NCBI GenBank assembly: GCA_009782605.1
Contig: WRIR01000001.1
Location: 115,109 to 179,108 of the forward strand
Length of the DNA: 64,000 nucleotides
Source of the DNA: Eggerthellaceae bacterium
GTDB lineage: Bacteria > Actinomycetota > Coriobacteriia > Coriobacteriales > Eggerthellaceae
Reading direction: 5' to 3'
How positions within the stretch are numbered: position 1 is the stretch's first letter; every line of letters starts with the position of its first letter. A model generated the notes under the pieces. That model was not told the DNA's origin. It searched no databases and saw only the letters and a list, made by a program, of their open reading frames with translations. This document shows positions 17,836-25,498 of this stretch, one piece after another. Position numbers and translations under genes: made by a program.

Positions 17836-18237
17836 ATGGCAGTCAGCATGAGAGAGTTTACCGAAGACATGTGCATCACCTTCAACGAGAGGGTCTACAC
17901 CATCGTCGAATGCATCCATCTTTCCCCCATAAAGGGCCCGGCGCTCGTCAGGACGAAGCTGCGCGACATCGAGACCGGCGAGGTTATCAGCAACAACTTC
18001 AACGCCGCCGCCGAGGTGGCCTTCGTCGAAACCGAGAAGAAGGCCGCACGGTTCGTGGGCGAGGACGCAGGCGCCTACCTGTTCGAGGCGCTTGACGAGT
18101 CCGGCCCCTTGAAGCTTGCGGGTGCGGAGGTCGGGAGTGCAAAACAGTGGCTGAGCGCCGATGTCGAGGTGTCCCTCATTTACATCGACGACGCCTTCGT
18201 CGCCGTCGAGCCCCTGGTCGTGAAGAGCTTCCAGTAG
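17836..18237 (+). CDS. Truncated EF-P paralogue (domains I and II only)
   Basis: A 133-residue protein clearly related to the full EF-P encoded at 41370-41930. Shared segments include VRTKLRD, the E/RTGxIVxNxFN-like strand, and an xxxAQWL/AKQWL segment in domain II. It covers the KOW-like domain I and OB-fold domain II and stops where domain III would begin (EF-P proteins are about 185 residues). The tip loop that carries the modifiable lysine in EF-P (PGKGGA) reads PIKGPA here, so a lysine is still present at or next to the tip. EF-P rescues ribosomes at polyproline stretches; a form without domain III would lack contacts near the small subunit, so this may be a regulator, a specialised factor or a decoy. 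Its role is unknown. Confidence 0.8.
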   Translation: MAVSMREFTEDMCITFNERVYTIVECIHLSPIKGPALVRTKLRDIETGEVISNNFNAAAEVAFVETEKKAARFVGEDAGAYLFEALDESGPLKLAGAEVGSAKQWLSADVEVSLIYIDDAFVAVEPLVVKSFQ

Positions 18238-18366
18238 CGTGCCGGGGACAGGCAGCCCTTGGCCGCATGTCGGGCGCAGGCCGGCAGCGTGCCGAGGGCA
18301 AAACGCCCTTTGGGCCGCATAGTCGCGGATGAAAAGCCTGTGAGGCAGGCAAGGAGAGGATAGCCC

Positions 18367-18663
18367 ATGTTTGGCGCAGAGTTCTTCGAGGCACTGATGA
18401 TCATAAGCTTCGGCATAGCATGGCCGACATCGATACTGAAATCCATCAGGTCGAAAACGTCCAAGGGCAAGAGTCTCCTTTTCATGGTCGTCGTCTTCTT
18501 CGGCTATGCCTTCGGCATAAGCTCGAAGCTCATCGGCCACAATATCAGCTATGTCCTGATCTTCTACGTCATCAACCTGTGCATGGTCGGCACCGACATC
18601 GTGCTCTTCTTCATCAACAGGCGAAACGACGAGAGGAACGCGGGCACCCCTGTAGCAGATTGA
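18367..18663 (+). CDS. Small three-helix membrane protein, PQ-loop/SemiSWEET-like
   Basis: A 98-residue protein with three predicted membrane helices (about 5-25, 38-58, 62-85). The segment IAWPTSILKSIRSKTSKGKS after the first helix resembles the small PQ-loop-type proteins often found in gut anaerobes, which are half-transporters that dimerise; the family link is by pattern only. The start ATG follows AGGAGAGG. It lies 129 bases after the EF-P-like gene and ends just before a hairpin terminator, so the two may share a transcript. Confidence 0.75.
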   Translation: MFGAEFFEALMIISFGIAWPTSILKSIRSKTSKGKSLLFMVVVFFGYAFGISSKLIGHNISYVLIFYVINLCMVGTDIVLFFINRRNDERNAGTPVAD

Positions 18664-18671
18664 GGCGAGTT

Positions 18672-18697
18672 AAAAAGGGTCATAATGACCCTTTTTA
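18672..18697 (+). terminator. Rho-independent terminator after the small membrane protein
   Basis: AAAAAGGGTCAT followed by ATGACCCTTTTT forms a 12-bp stem closed by two bases, ending in a T-run, starting nine bases past the stop codon. The A- and T-runs make it work in both directions. Confidence 0.8.
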
Positions 18698-18705
18698 ATA
18701 GTTTC

Positions 18706-19059
18706 CGCAGGTCAGCGAGGTTTCTTGTCCGGGTGTGCCACGAGGGCAACCCCTGTAACTATAGTATCCATACAGCCTCCAAATATCATTTGAGGTATTC
18801 GCCTAGGAATACCTTTGCCCTTTCCATCTTTTAAAAACACCCAAAGTTGCCCAGTGTCTTTATCAACATAAATGGTATGCGCCCTCGAAGCCCCCCGAGT
18901 AGGCGTCCCCGCCGCCGCTTGCCACGCCCTCGGCGTGTCCCGCGTGCGGCCAGGCGGCGGGCAGGCCGGAGGGCGCGGCGAGCTGGCCGGTGGCCGACAG
19001 GAGGGCCTTTTGGCCTTGAGGTTGTCCCTCATTATGAGGTTCAACCTCGCTGACCTGCG
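18706..19059. repeat. 17-bp inverted repeat bracketing the AT-rich fragment
   Basis: CGCAGGTCAGCGAGGTT (18706-18722) and AACCTCGCTGACCTGCG (19043-19059) are exact inverted copies about 320 bases apart. Next to each lies a similar sequence ending in GGGTGTGCC..GAGGGCA, in direct orientation (about 18730-18748 and 19079-19096). The arrangement looks like debris of a small mobile or recombining cassette. Between about 18890 and 19201 no further gene is supported. Confidence 0.6.
18712..18883 (-). pseudogene. AT-rich gene tail, possibly a detached polymorphic-toxin C-terminus
   Basis: On the minus strand 18883-18712 reads as a clean protein end: HTIYVDKDTGQLWVFLKD, GKGKGIPRRIPQMIF, then VALVAHPDKKPR and a stop. 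It is about 40 percent GC while both sides are well above 65 percent, and no credible start or upstream domain is attached. It lies downstream of, and on the same strand as, a protein with RHS-like N-terminal features. Orphan toxin tails are often found in such places, so this could be a displaced cassette. The identity is a guess; the compositional break is seen directly. Confidence 0.45.
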
Positions 19060-19201
19060 GGTTTGCAAGACTTCTTCCTGGGTGTGCCGTGAGGGCAGCC
19101 TGCGGCGAGCGCAGGCGGGGCTGTGCGGCCCCCCGCCACACGCAGGCCCTGCAGGGCGGGGCGGCGGCCCGCGGGGCCTGTCCCCGCAGGCTGCCGGGGC
19201 G

Positions 19202-21289
19202 CTAGGGCAGGAACTCGTCGTCTTGCCAGAGGCCCTGCTGGGTGTGGCCGGAGGGGTAGGCCAGCGTGCCCCGGCCGTGGCGGCGGTTGTCGGCCCACTG
19301 GCCGGTGTAGGTCGCGGCAAGGCTCCCCCGCCCGTCCACGTAGGTCTGGGTGCCCTGCCCGTGCCTTGCGTCGTAGGCCCAGGAGCCCTCGTAGGCGGAG
19401 CCGTCGGCGTAGGCGAGGCGGCCGTAGCCGTGGCGCAGGCCCGCCTTGAAGGCGCCGGCGTAGGACCAGCCCTCGGACGACGTGTAGGCGCCCTGCCCGT
19501 CCTCGGCACCGTTCTTGAAGGAGCCCTCGTAGGTGGAGCCGTCCCCGTAGGCGACGCTTCCCTGGCCGTGGCGGAGGCCGCCCTTGAAGGAGCCCTCGTA
19601 GGACCACCCGGCGGCGCTCCTGAGGCGGCCCTGCCCGCCCTCGCGGTCCTGCACGAAGGAGCCCTCGTAGACGGAGCCGTCGGCGTGGGAGAGGGTGCCG
19701 TGGCCCTGCCTGGCGTCGGCCTGCCAGCTGCCCGTGTAGGACCAGCCCGACGCGTCGCGGTAGCTGCCCTGGCCGTGGCGGCGCCCGTCGGCGAGCCAGC
19801 CCTCGTAGGCGGCCACCGTCACGAGCCCGCGGCCCTCGCCGGTGTGCTCGAAGCTGAGCCCCACGCTGTCCGACACGGCCCCGGCGGCGTCCACCATGAC
19901 GGGGGCCGTGATGGCCAGGAAGGGCTCGTCGCAGGCGGGGTCGGCGCCGGCCTCGAAGACGCAGGCCGCCCCGTCGAGCCCCACGAGCTCAAGGCCCTCC
20001 CCCACCGCCACCTCGGTGGAGAAGCTGTGCTGCGTGCCCGCGCAGTTCAGCACGATGTCCTCCTTCACCACCGTGCCGATGAGCGTGTACTGGTAGTCCA
20101 CGTTGGGGAAGGCCTCCGTGTAGCGGACGGCGTTGCCCTGCGCCGACGCGCGGGAGAGGTCCGCGCCCAAGGGGATGAGCCCGACCTCCCTGCCGTCCTT
20201 CCCGACGCGGATGCCCTGGGCGCCGCCTGCCCCCGCCGGCAGCCTCACCGAGAAGGAGTTGGCGGCGTTCTCGAAGAAGGGCTGGCCGCCCGGGCCTTCC
20301 GGGGCGCGGGCGAGGAGGGTGTTGTCTATCTCCTGGAGCCCGCCTTGTTCGTCCGTGTAGGCGGCCGCGACGCCGCCCACCACGGTCGTGAAGCTCTTCG
20401 GGCCCGTCTGGTAGGTGGCCGAGGCCCCGTCGGCCCAGGCGAGCGGCGCCGTGCCGAAGAGCGAGAAGGCCAGCACGAGGGCCAGGGCCGCCGACACGCA
20501 GGCGTGGAGCGCCCGGGAGGCGCGCCGCGAGAGCATCGGGAGGGCCGGGTCGGGCTCCTCGCCCGAGACCCTCCCCCCCTGCGCGGGCAGCACGGAGGCA
20601 CAGGCGGCCAGCGCCCCGAGGACGGCCAGGGCGCCCAGCGCGGCCGAGGCTGCCTGGGAGGCGGCCGGGGGCAGGGCGGGGCCCGCCGCCCACAGCAGGG
20701 AGCCGGCGGCGAGCGCCGCCACGGCCCCGAGCAGCAGGGCCGGCCACGCGCGCCTGAAGCGCCCGAGCGACGAGGCGAGGGCGCCGGCCGGCCCGCCCCC
20801 GAAGAAGGCGAGGCTTGCCAGGGGCAGGGCGAGGAAGGGCAGGGCGAGCACGCCTGCGCCCTGGGCGGCGACGCCGACGAGCCCCTTGACCTCCTCCATG
20901 CCGAGCACAGGGGCACCGTGGCGGGCTATGAGGACGGCCGCCCCGCCGCAGGCGAGGCAGAGCAGGGCGGCCGGCAGCGCGAGGAGGAGGCACAGCACCA
21001 GCAGGGAGGCTGCCGTGCCTGGCAGGCCCCCGCCCGCGAGCCGGGCCGCATGGCCGGGGGCCAGCGCCGCGCGGCGGGCGGAGCGCACCAGCAAGACCAG
21101 CGCGGCGAGGAAGGCCGCCGCCCCCAGGGCGGTCCAGGCGGCCCAGGGCCCCTCCGGGGCGGCGGGGCCCGCGCCCTGCACCATGGGCAGGGCGACGTAG
21201 CTTGCGAGGACGGCCGGGACTGCGGAGAGTGCGAGGGCGGCGAGCGCCGCCGGGGAACGGAGGAGCCTTAAGAAGCAACCCGCCACCAC
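19202..21289 (-). CDS. MORN-repeat membrane protein with RHS-like surface region
   Basis: A 695-residue, very GC-rich gene. The first ~250 residues contain several Ala/Leu-rich membrane helices. A second signal-like segment (LALVLAFSLF to WADGA, about 265-290) leads into a region resembling the N-terminal part of wall-associated RHS proteins (VGGVAAAYTDEQGGLQEID, YQYTLIGTVVKEDIVLN). From about residue 485 there are eight full MORN repeats plus a partial one (YEGSFKGGLRHGQG and variants). MORN repeats form beta-hairpin rods that bind lipids or proteins. The combination suggests a membrane-tethered surface protein; its function is unknown. The RHS resemblance is by motif style. Confidence 0.8.
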   Translation of the reverse strand: MVAGCFLRLLRSPAALAALALSAVPAVLASYVALPMVQGAGPAAPEGPWAAWTALGAAAFLAALVLLVRSARRAALAPGHAARLAGGGLPGTAASLLVLCLLLALPAALLCLACGGAAVLIARHGAPVLGMEEVKGLVGVAAQGAGVLALPFLALPLASLAFFGGGPAGALASSLGRFRRAWPALLLGAVAALAAGSLLWAAGPALPPAASQAASAALGALAVLGALAACASVLPAQGGRVSGEEPDPALPMLSRRASRALHACVSAALALVLAFSLFGTAPLAWADGASATYQTGPKSFTTVVGGVAAAYTDEQGGLQEIDNTLLARAPEGPGGQPFFENAANSFSVRLPAGAGGAQGIRVGKDGREVGLIPLGADLSRASAQGNAVRYTEAFPNVDYQYTLIGTVVKEDIVLNCAGTQHSFSTEVAVGEGLELVGLDGAACVFEAGADPACDEPFLAITAPVMVDAAGAVSDSVGLSFEHTGEGRGLVTVAAYEGWLADGRRHGQGSYRDASGWSYTGSWQADARQGHGTLSHADGSVYEGSFVQDREGGQGRLRSAAGWSYEGSFKGGLRHGQGSVAYGDGSTYEGSFKNGAEDGQGAYTSSEGWSYAGAFKAGLRHGYGRLAYADGSAYEGSWAYDARHGQGTQTYVDGRGSLAATYTGQWADNRRHGRGTLAYPSGHTQQGLWQDDEFLP

Positions 21290-21520
21290 AGGTCCTTTCC
21301 CTCATGCCGGAAGCCGGCCGCCTCCCCCGCCGCTCTTCGGGGAGGGGCGGCCCCTTCCCTACCTTTACATCCCCCACATTGTAGCCCAAGCGTCAGGCAC
21401 AGGGCGCCTGGTTTCTGTAAAATCTCTTCCTAGCGGCCTTCTTGCTCTAGGGGCACACCCTGTCAGGGGCCCAGCGGCAAGGTTTCCGCTTCTATTGCCC
21501 TTCCTGGCCGGAACGGGCAA

Positions 21521-21547
21521 GATTGCGGGTCAGGCCCGCAACGGCGG
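21521..21547. repeat. Dispersed palindromic repeat, copy 1
   Basis: GATTGCGGGTCAGGCCCGCA followed by ACGGCGG matches the palindromic unit found three more times at 58.1-58.4 kb. It lies between the Fe-S protein stop and the MORN gene promoter region. Confidence 0.75.
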
Positions 21548-21571
21548 CGGGGGCGGGGTGTCGCGGGGGGC

Positions 21572-23017
21572 TTACGAGAAGAAGGTCTGGGTGAGCCAGG
21601 GGCCGAACTCGCCCGTCCACATGGCTTCAAGCTGGTGGAAGACCTGCGGCCAGTCGATGGCCTCGCCGAAGACCAGCTCAAGGTAGTGGTGGCTGTCGAT
21701 GCCGCGCGGGGCCTCTGCGCCCAGGCATGCCTGGGCTATCGTATAAGTGCAGGTGGGGCATGCGGTCACCAGCGTGCCGGCCCCCGTTTCCCGGGCCTCG
21801 TCGATTATGCGCCACACGCGCCGCTGGGTGATGTCCGCGTCGTAGGTCGCCACCGCGCCGCCGGCGCCGCAGCACAGCGTGTGGGTGCCGCGGTGGGGCA
21901 TCTCGCGTTGTGCGGCATGGGGAAAGCAGGCTTTGAGCAGCCTGCGGGTCGCACGACCGTGGCGGCGGTCGTATCGGTCGTGGCAGGAGTCGAAGAAGGT
22001 GAGACCCTGCGCCAGGGACGATGCCGGGAAACCCCCTGCGTCGGCGCTGGTTCCGGTGCCGCCTGTGCCTGTGCCCGCGCCGATGCCGGTGCCGATACCC
22101 GCGCCCGTGCCGGCGCCCCCCGCTCCCGGGAAGCCCTCGGCAGCGTGCGCAAGCAGCAGCTCCGGCAGGGGCATGATGTCAATCTCGCCGCCCATGACCT
22201 CGCCGAGCTCTTCCCCGCACCCCGGGCAGATGGTGAGCACCCGCGTGATGCCCGCCGCACGGATCTGGTCGAGCAGCCTTGAACGCAGCGCCTCCGAGCG
22301 CTCGAAGAGTCCGGCGCTCATCAGCGGGCTGCCACAGCACTCGTCGGTCAGGGCCCAGGCAATGCCGCTTTCGTCGAGCCACTGTCCTATCGCGCGTATG
22401 AGCTCGGGCGCGTAGCTCACCAGCGAGCATCCCGGGAAGAACAGCGTGTCCGCCTGCCCGGGGCCCTGCGCGGCCACATCCCCCAGGGAAGCGAACTCCG
22501 GGTAGCCAACGGCGTATACCGCCCGATAGGCGCTGAAGATATGCCATTCCTTGTCGACCATCACCAGGGCGGAGTCGTCCGGCACCATGAGCCCCGCCTG
22601 CATGAAGAGCGCACGCCAGGCACGCATCCGGTCGGGGGCCCACACCTTGGCCGCACAGGCCGCCGTGCAGTACCCGCAAAAACAGCAGCGCCGCAGCGCC
22701 TGGTAGAGCTCGGGGCGCTCCTGCACCAGCCCAAGCACCGCGGCAGGCCGGTCCTCGGGCAACAGCCCCGTGATACGCCGGTAGTCGTCCTCGACAAGGC
22801 CGAGGTCGAGCCCCGGTTGCTCCAAGACCTCGCACCTGTGCGTGCAGTTCTTACAGTGCGCACAGGCAAAGCGCCGGTTCACCCAGCCCGCAAGCCAGTC
22901 GATATGGGGCGAGCCCATAGCTGCCAGGCGGGCAAGCTCCGCCTCCGTCAGCGGCCGCGGGCGGGCCTTCCCGGGGCTTTGTGCATCCTGTGTGCCCATG
23001 CGGTCACCCGCGCACAA
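21572..23017 (-). CDS. Fe-S oxidoreductase with two CCG domains (HdrD/GlpC/LutA-like)
   Basis: A 481-residue cytoplasmic protein. The N-terminal part has two cluster-binding motifs (CAHCKNCTHRC, about residues 51-61, and CCFCGYCTAAC, about 111-121). Two cysteine-rich CCG modules follow (FFPGCS...DECCGSPL...CPGC and FDSCHD...LCCGAGG...CPTC), as in heterodisulfide reductase HdrD and glycerol-3-phosphate or lactate dehydrogenase subunits. A 35-residue Gly/Thr/Ala stretch of low complexity is inserted before the second module (DNA about 22056-22132). No flavin or quinone-binding partner sits next to it, so the electron donor is not evident. The start may be MGTQDAQ at 22999. Confidence 0.88.
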   Translation of the reverse strand: MCAGDRMGTQDAQSPGKARPRPLTEAELARLAAMGSPHIDWLAGWVNRRFACAHCKNCTHRCEVLEQPGLDLGLVEDDYRRITGLLPEDRPAAVLGLVQERPELYQALRRCCFCGYCTAACAAKVWAPDRMRAWRALFMQAGLMVPDDSALVMVDKEWHIFSAYRAVYAVGYPEFASLGDVAAQGPGQADTLFFPGCSLVSYAPELIRAIGQWLDESGIAWALTDECCGSPLMSAGLFERSEALRSRLLDQIRAAGITRVLTICPGCGEELGEVMGGEIDIMPLPELLLAHAAEGFPGAGGAGTGAGIGTGIGAGTGTGGTGTSADAGGFPASSLAQGLTFFDSCHDRYDRRHGRATRRLLKACFPHAAQREMPHRGTHTLCCGAGGAVATYDADITQRRVWRIIDEARETGAGTLVTACPTCTYTIAQACLGAEAPRGIDSHHYLELVFGEAIDWPQVFHQLEAMWTGEFGPWLTQTFFS

Positions 23018-23056
23018 GGCAGCAGCTGCCGCGCCGCAGGGCCCCGCACGCCCCGC

Positions 23057-23938
23057 TCATTGCTGGGGGTGCTGGGCGGGATAGGAGGCCTGCTCCAGCT
23101 CGAAGGGCATCGGGGCCTCTTGCCCCTGCCACGCAGGCACGTTGAACTGGCTCGTCCAGTACCCGAGGGCCCGCGCAATAAGCGCCATAAGCCACATGCA
23201 CAAGACCATGGAAAGATAGAGCAGGACAAGCAAAACGCCCATCATAACCGCAAGGGCTCCGAAGGCAGAGCCCGCGGACCCTCCGTCTATCTCCGACAGC
23301 ATCCCCGCCAGGGGCACGATGGCAACAAGGGCCGCCACGGCGAAGAGGACCGAGATGACCAAGCCGATAAGGAAGCCGACAAGGAGGCTCATGCCGAATA
23401 TCTTGAAGATGCCCTTCGGGTCCTTCTTGATCATCGCCAGGACCTTGTTGACCTGGAAGCCGGCAGAGATACGCCCGTAGATGCTGATCCTCATGGAGCC
23501 GACCCATTGGTAGAGCATAATAGCGAGGGCCACCACGCTGCCTGCCAGGCTCAGCAACGAGAGCACGACGCCCATGCCCGCCATTGCGCCGTAGTTTGCG
23601 GAAGAGCCGGCCGCGCTTGTGACCGCCACCCCAGTGCCCGAGACAAGCATCGCGGCGAAAGTGAAGATCTGGGGGATCAGCGCACAGACAAACATGAAGA
23701 CGCAGATATACAGGCCCCGCTCGTAGAGCTTCCCGTCCTCGTTGCCGAAGATGCGCGGCGGCAGGGGGTTCTTGGTGCCCCAGGCGATATCGCGCGCCCA
23801 GCCATAGAGGTACCCCGTCACCACGATAATGCCGAAAACCGGGATGGCCAGCAGAAGCGTGAGAAGGCAGAGCTTCCCCAGCCAGCCGGGAGAATTCTTG
23901 ATGTCAGCAGCAGCAGTCCTGAAGTATTCGATGTGCAT
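23057..23938 (-). CDS. DUF4013-type multi-span membrane protein
   Basis: From MHIEYFRTAAADIK (ATG at 23938, AAGGTGG ribosome site) the product has 293 residues. It has about six membrane helices: an N-terminal one near 20-45, a pair near 75-150, a Gly/Ala-rich one near 185-215 and one near 230-265. The tail is Pro/Gln-rich. FNVPAWQGQ near the end and NPLPPRIFGN before the second helix are typical of DUF4013 proteins. No function is known; the family is common in Actinomycetota. It ends 39 bases before the Fe-S protein gene and may share its transcript. Confidence 0.75.
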   Translation of the reverse strand: MHIEYFRTAAADIKNSPGWLGKLCLLTLLLAIPVFGIIVVTGYLYGWARDIAWGTKNPLPPRIFGNEDGKLYERGLYICVFMFVCALIPQIFTFAAMLVSGTGVAVTSAAGSSANYGAMAGMGVVLSLLSLAGSVVALAIMLYQWVGSMRISIYGRISAGFQVNKVLAMIKKDPKGIFKIFGMSLLVGFLIGLVISVLFAVAALVAIVPLAGMLSEIDGGSAGSAFGALAVMMGVLLVLLYLSMVLCMWLMALIARALGYWTSQFNVPAWQGQEAPMPFELEQASYPAQHPQQ

Positions 23939-24010
23939 GTCAACCACCTTCCATCCGTTTAAGGAGGCATACCTTCCTGCTATAAAACGCCCTGTCCCAC
24001 TATAAACGAA

Positions 24011-24036
24011 GAAGGGGAGAAGTGGCACTCCCCTTC
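24011..24036 (-). terminator. Rho-independent terminator after rplL
   Basis: GAAGGGGAG (24011-24019) and CTCCCCTTC (24028-24036) form a 9-bp stem. On the minus strand it is followed by TTCGTTTATAG. It should end the rplJ-rplL transcript. Confidence 0.7.
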
Positions 24037-24137
24037 GACATCATTTCTTAAATACACACGGCGGCTTGCGGCCGGCTTGCGGCCGGTTCGCGGCCGCAGG
24101 CGGCAAACACAGGCCGGCACAGGGGCCCCGTGGGGCG

Positions 24138-24521
24138 CTACTTCAAGGTGATTGCGGCGCCGGCGTCTTCGAGCTTTGCCTTGAGCTCCTCTGCCTTGTC
24201 CTTGGCAACGCCCTCCTGGATCGGGGCCGGTGCGCCCTCGACCAGCTCCTTCGCCTCTTTCAGGCCGAGGCCGGTTATCTCGCGGACGACCTTGATGACG
24301 GCGATCTTGTTGTCGCCGAAGCCTTCGAGGACGACGTCGAAGTCGGTCTTTTCCTCGGCGGCGCCAGCGGCCTCCCCGCCGCCGGCGGGGGCGACGGCCA
24401 TGGCGACCGGGGCGGCGGCCGAGACGCCGAATATCTCTTCGAGCTCCTTGACGAGCTCGGAAAGCTCAAGCGCGGGCATCTCTTTTAAGGCCTCGATAAT
24501 CTCTTCACGTGAAACAGCCAT
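24138..24521 (-). CDS. rplL: 50S ribosomal protein L7/L12
   Basis: A 127-residue acidic protein with the standard layout: an N-terminal dimerisation helix pair ([20 protein letters not shown]), a flexible Ala/Gly hinge ([16 protein letters not shown], about residues 45-60) and the C-terminal factor-binding domain ([34 protein letters not shown]). It forms the ribosome stalk with L10 and recruits translation GTPases. It is preceded by AAAGGAG and follows rplJ by about 100 bases, the usual pairing. Confidence 0.98.
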   Translation of the reverse strand: MAVSREEIIEALKEMPALELSELVKELEEIFGVSAAAPVAMAVAPAGGGEAAGAAEEKTDFDVVLEGFGDNKIAVIKVVREITGLGLKEAKELVEGAPAPIQEGVAKDKAEELKAKLEDAGAAITLK

Positions 24522-24625
24522 TTCAAAACTCCTTTTCGTTTGTTCAGCACCTCGTGCCGAAATCCTTGTGTTCCAGTCTCGGGCAGGCGCGCGTGCCGTA
24601 GGCCTGCGCTGCCCTCATGCCGCCC

Positions 24626-25147
24626 TTAGGCGGCGGGTTTCTCTTCCGCAATCTGCGAAACGCAGCGTGCGAACGACTCCATCGGGCCGTTGAGCACACG
24701 GACGATCTGGGTCATCGGGTTCATGATCGTGCCGAGCAGCTTGGCGATAAGCTCTTCGCGCGAAGGCAGCGAAGCGACCGCTTCCACCTTCTCGGCGTTG
24801 AGGAACATACCGTCCATCATGCCTCCCTTGACCGAGAGGTTCTTGCTCGTCTTCGCGAAGGCCTTCAAGGCCTTTGCCGATGCGACCGGGTCCTCGCCGG
24901 TGAAGACGAAGGCCGAGGGCCCTTCTAAGACCTCGTCGAGAGAAGGCAGGCCGAGGTCGGCCAGTGCAAGATGCATCAGGGTGTTCTTGTAGACCTTCAT
25001 GGTAGCGTCCGACTCGCGGATGGAATTGCGCAGGCCCTGTATCTCCTTGACGGAAAGCCCGCGGTAGTCCACGACCCACAAGGCGCCGATCCCCGAAAGG
25101 TCTTCCTTTATCTTGGCCACTGTGTCAAGATTCTGCTGGTTGGGCAT
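24626..25147 (-). CDS. rplJ: 50S ribosomal protein L10
   Basis: About 173 residues starting MPNQQNLDTVAKIKEDL. The body shows the L10 pattern (VVDYRGLSVKEIQGLRNSIR, VYKNTLMHLAL, EGPSAFVFTGEDPVASAKA) and a C-terminal helix that binds L7/L12 dimers. An ATG at 25156 lies only three bases from AAGGAGG and the one at 25147 twelve bases; either is possible. The 5' leader carries the usual autoregulatory structure. Confidence 0.97.
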   Translation of the reverse strand: MPNQQNLDTVAKIKEDLSGIGALWVVDYRGLSVKEIQGLRNSIRESDATMKVYKNTLMHLALADLGLPSLDEVLEGPSAFVFTGEDPVASAKALKAFAKTSKNLSVKGGMMDGMFLNAEKVEAVASLPSREELIAKLLGTIMNPMTQIVRVLNGPMESFARCVSQIAEEKPAA

Positions 25148-25234
25148 GGTTACCATACACCTCCTTTTCAAAAACTCGCGCTCCGCCCCCGGTGCTGGGG
25201 TGGATCGTCGGTTCTCGGCCAGGCCTCAAACGAA

Positions 25235-25345
25235 AACGACCCCTCCTGCGAAAGACAGGGGGAGCCGTAAAGCACACGATTCTTTACAACCACCTCGGCG
25301 GGCCGCTTGCGCGATTAAACCTTTCGGTACCGGCTGTCTAGGGCA
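25235..25345 (-). promoter_or_regulatory. Ribosomal protein L10 leader (autoregulatory mRNA structure)
   Basis: On the minus strand the leader reads CCGGTACCGAAAGG, TTTAATCGCG, then CCCGCCGAGGTGG, the conserved core of L10 leaders, followed by a hairpin (CCCCCTGTC to CAGGAGGGG) and a T-rich stretch. L10-L7/L12 complexes bind this element to shut off their own operon. Identified by eye; a covariance search would settle it. Confidence 0.65.
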
Positions 25346-25417
25346 GCGGAACTATTTACTAAAGCTACCCCATTTTAGAAGAGCGCCCCGAAATGTCAAG
25401 TCTTTTCATAGAGTCGT

Positions 25418-25444
25418 GCCGCAATTGCCGCAATTGCCGCAATC
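25418..25444. repeat. Three tandem 9-bp repeats (GCCGCAATT)
   Basis: GCCGCAATT, GCCGCAATT and GCCGCAATC lie head to tail, directly before the GTGTCACGGGGACG element at 25449-25497, between rplJ and the NrfA-like gene. Confidence 0.8.
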
Positions 25445-25448
25445 GGGA

Positions 25449-25497
25449 GTCACCCGCGACACCCGGGTGTCACGGGGACGGTGTCACGGTGTCACAG
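25449..25497. repeat. REP-like GTGTCACGGGGACG element, second copy
   Basis: GTCACCCGCG, then ACACCCGGGTGTCACGGGGACG-type sequence, then GTGTCACGG twice. It shares its words with the inverted repeat at 6949-7039. It abuts the stop codon of the NrfA-like gene, so it may act as a 3' mRNA hairpin. Confidence 0.75.
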
Positions 25498-25498
25498 G

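Noticed and set aside
18872..21271. Very long open frame on the plus strand opposite the MORN gene
   Set aside because: It arises from extreme GC content; its product is Arg/Gly/Ala low complexity, while the minus frame has clear MORN repeats.
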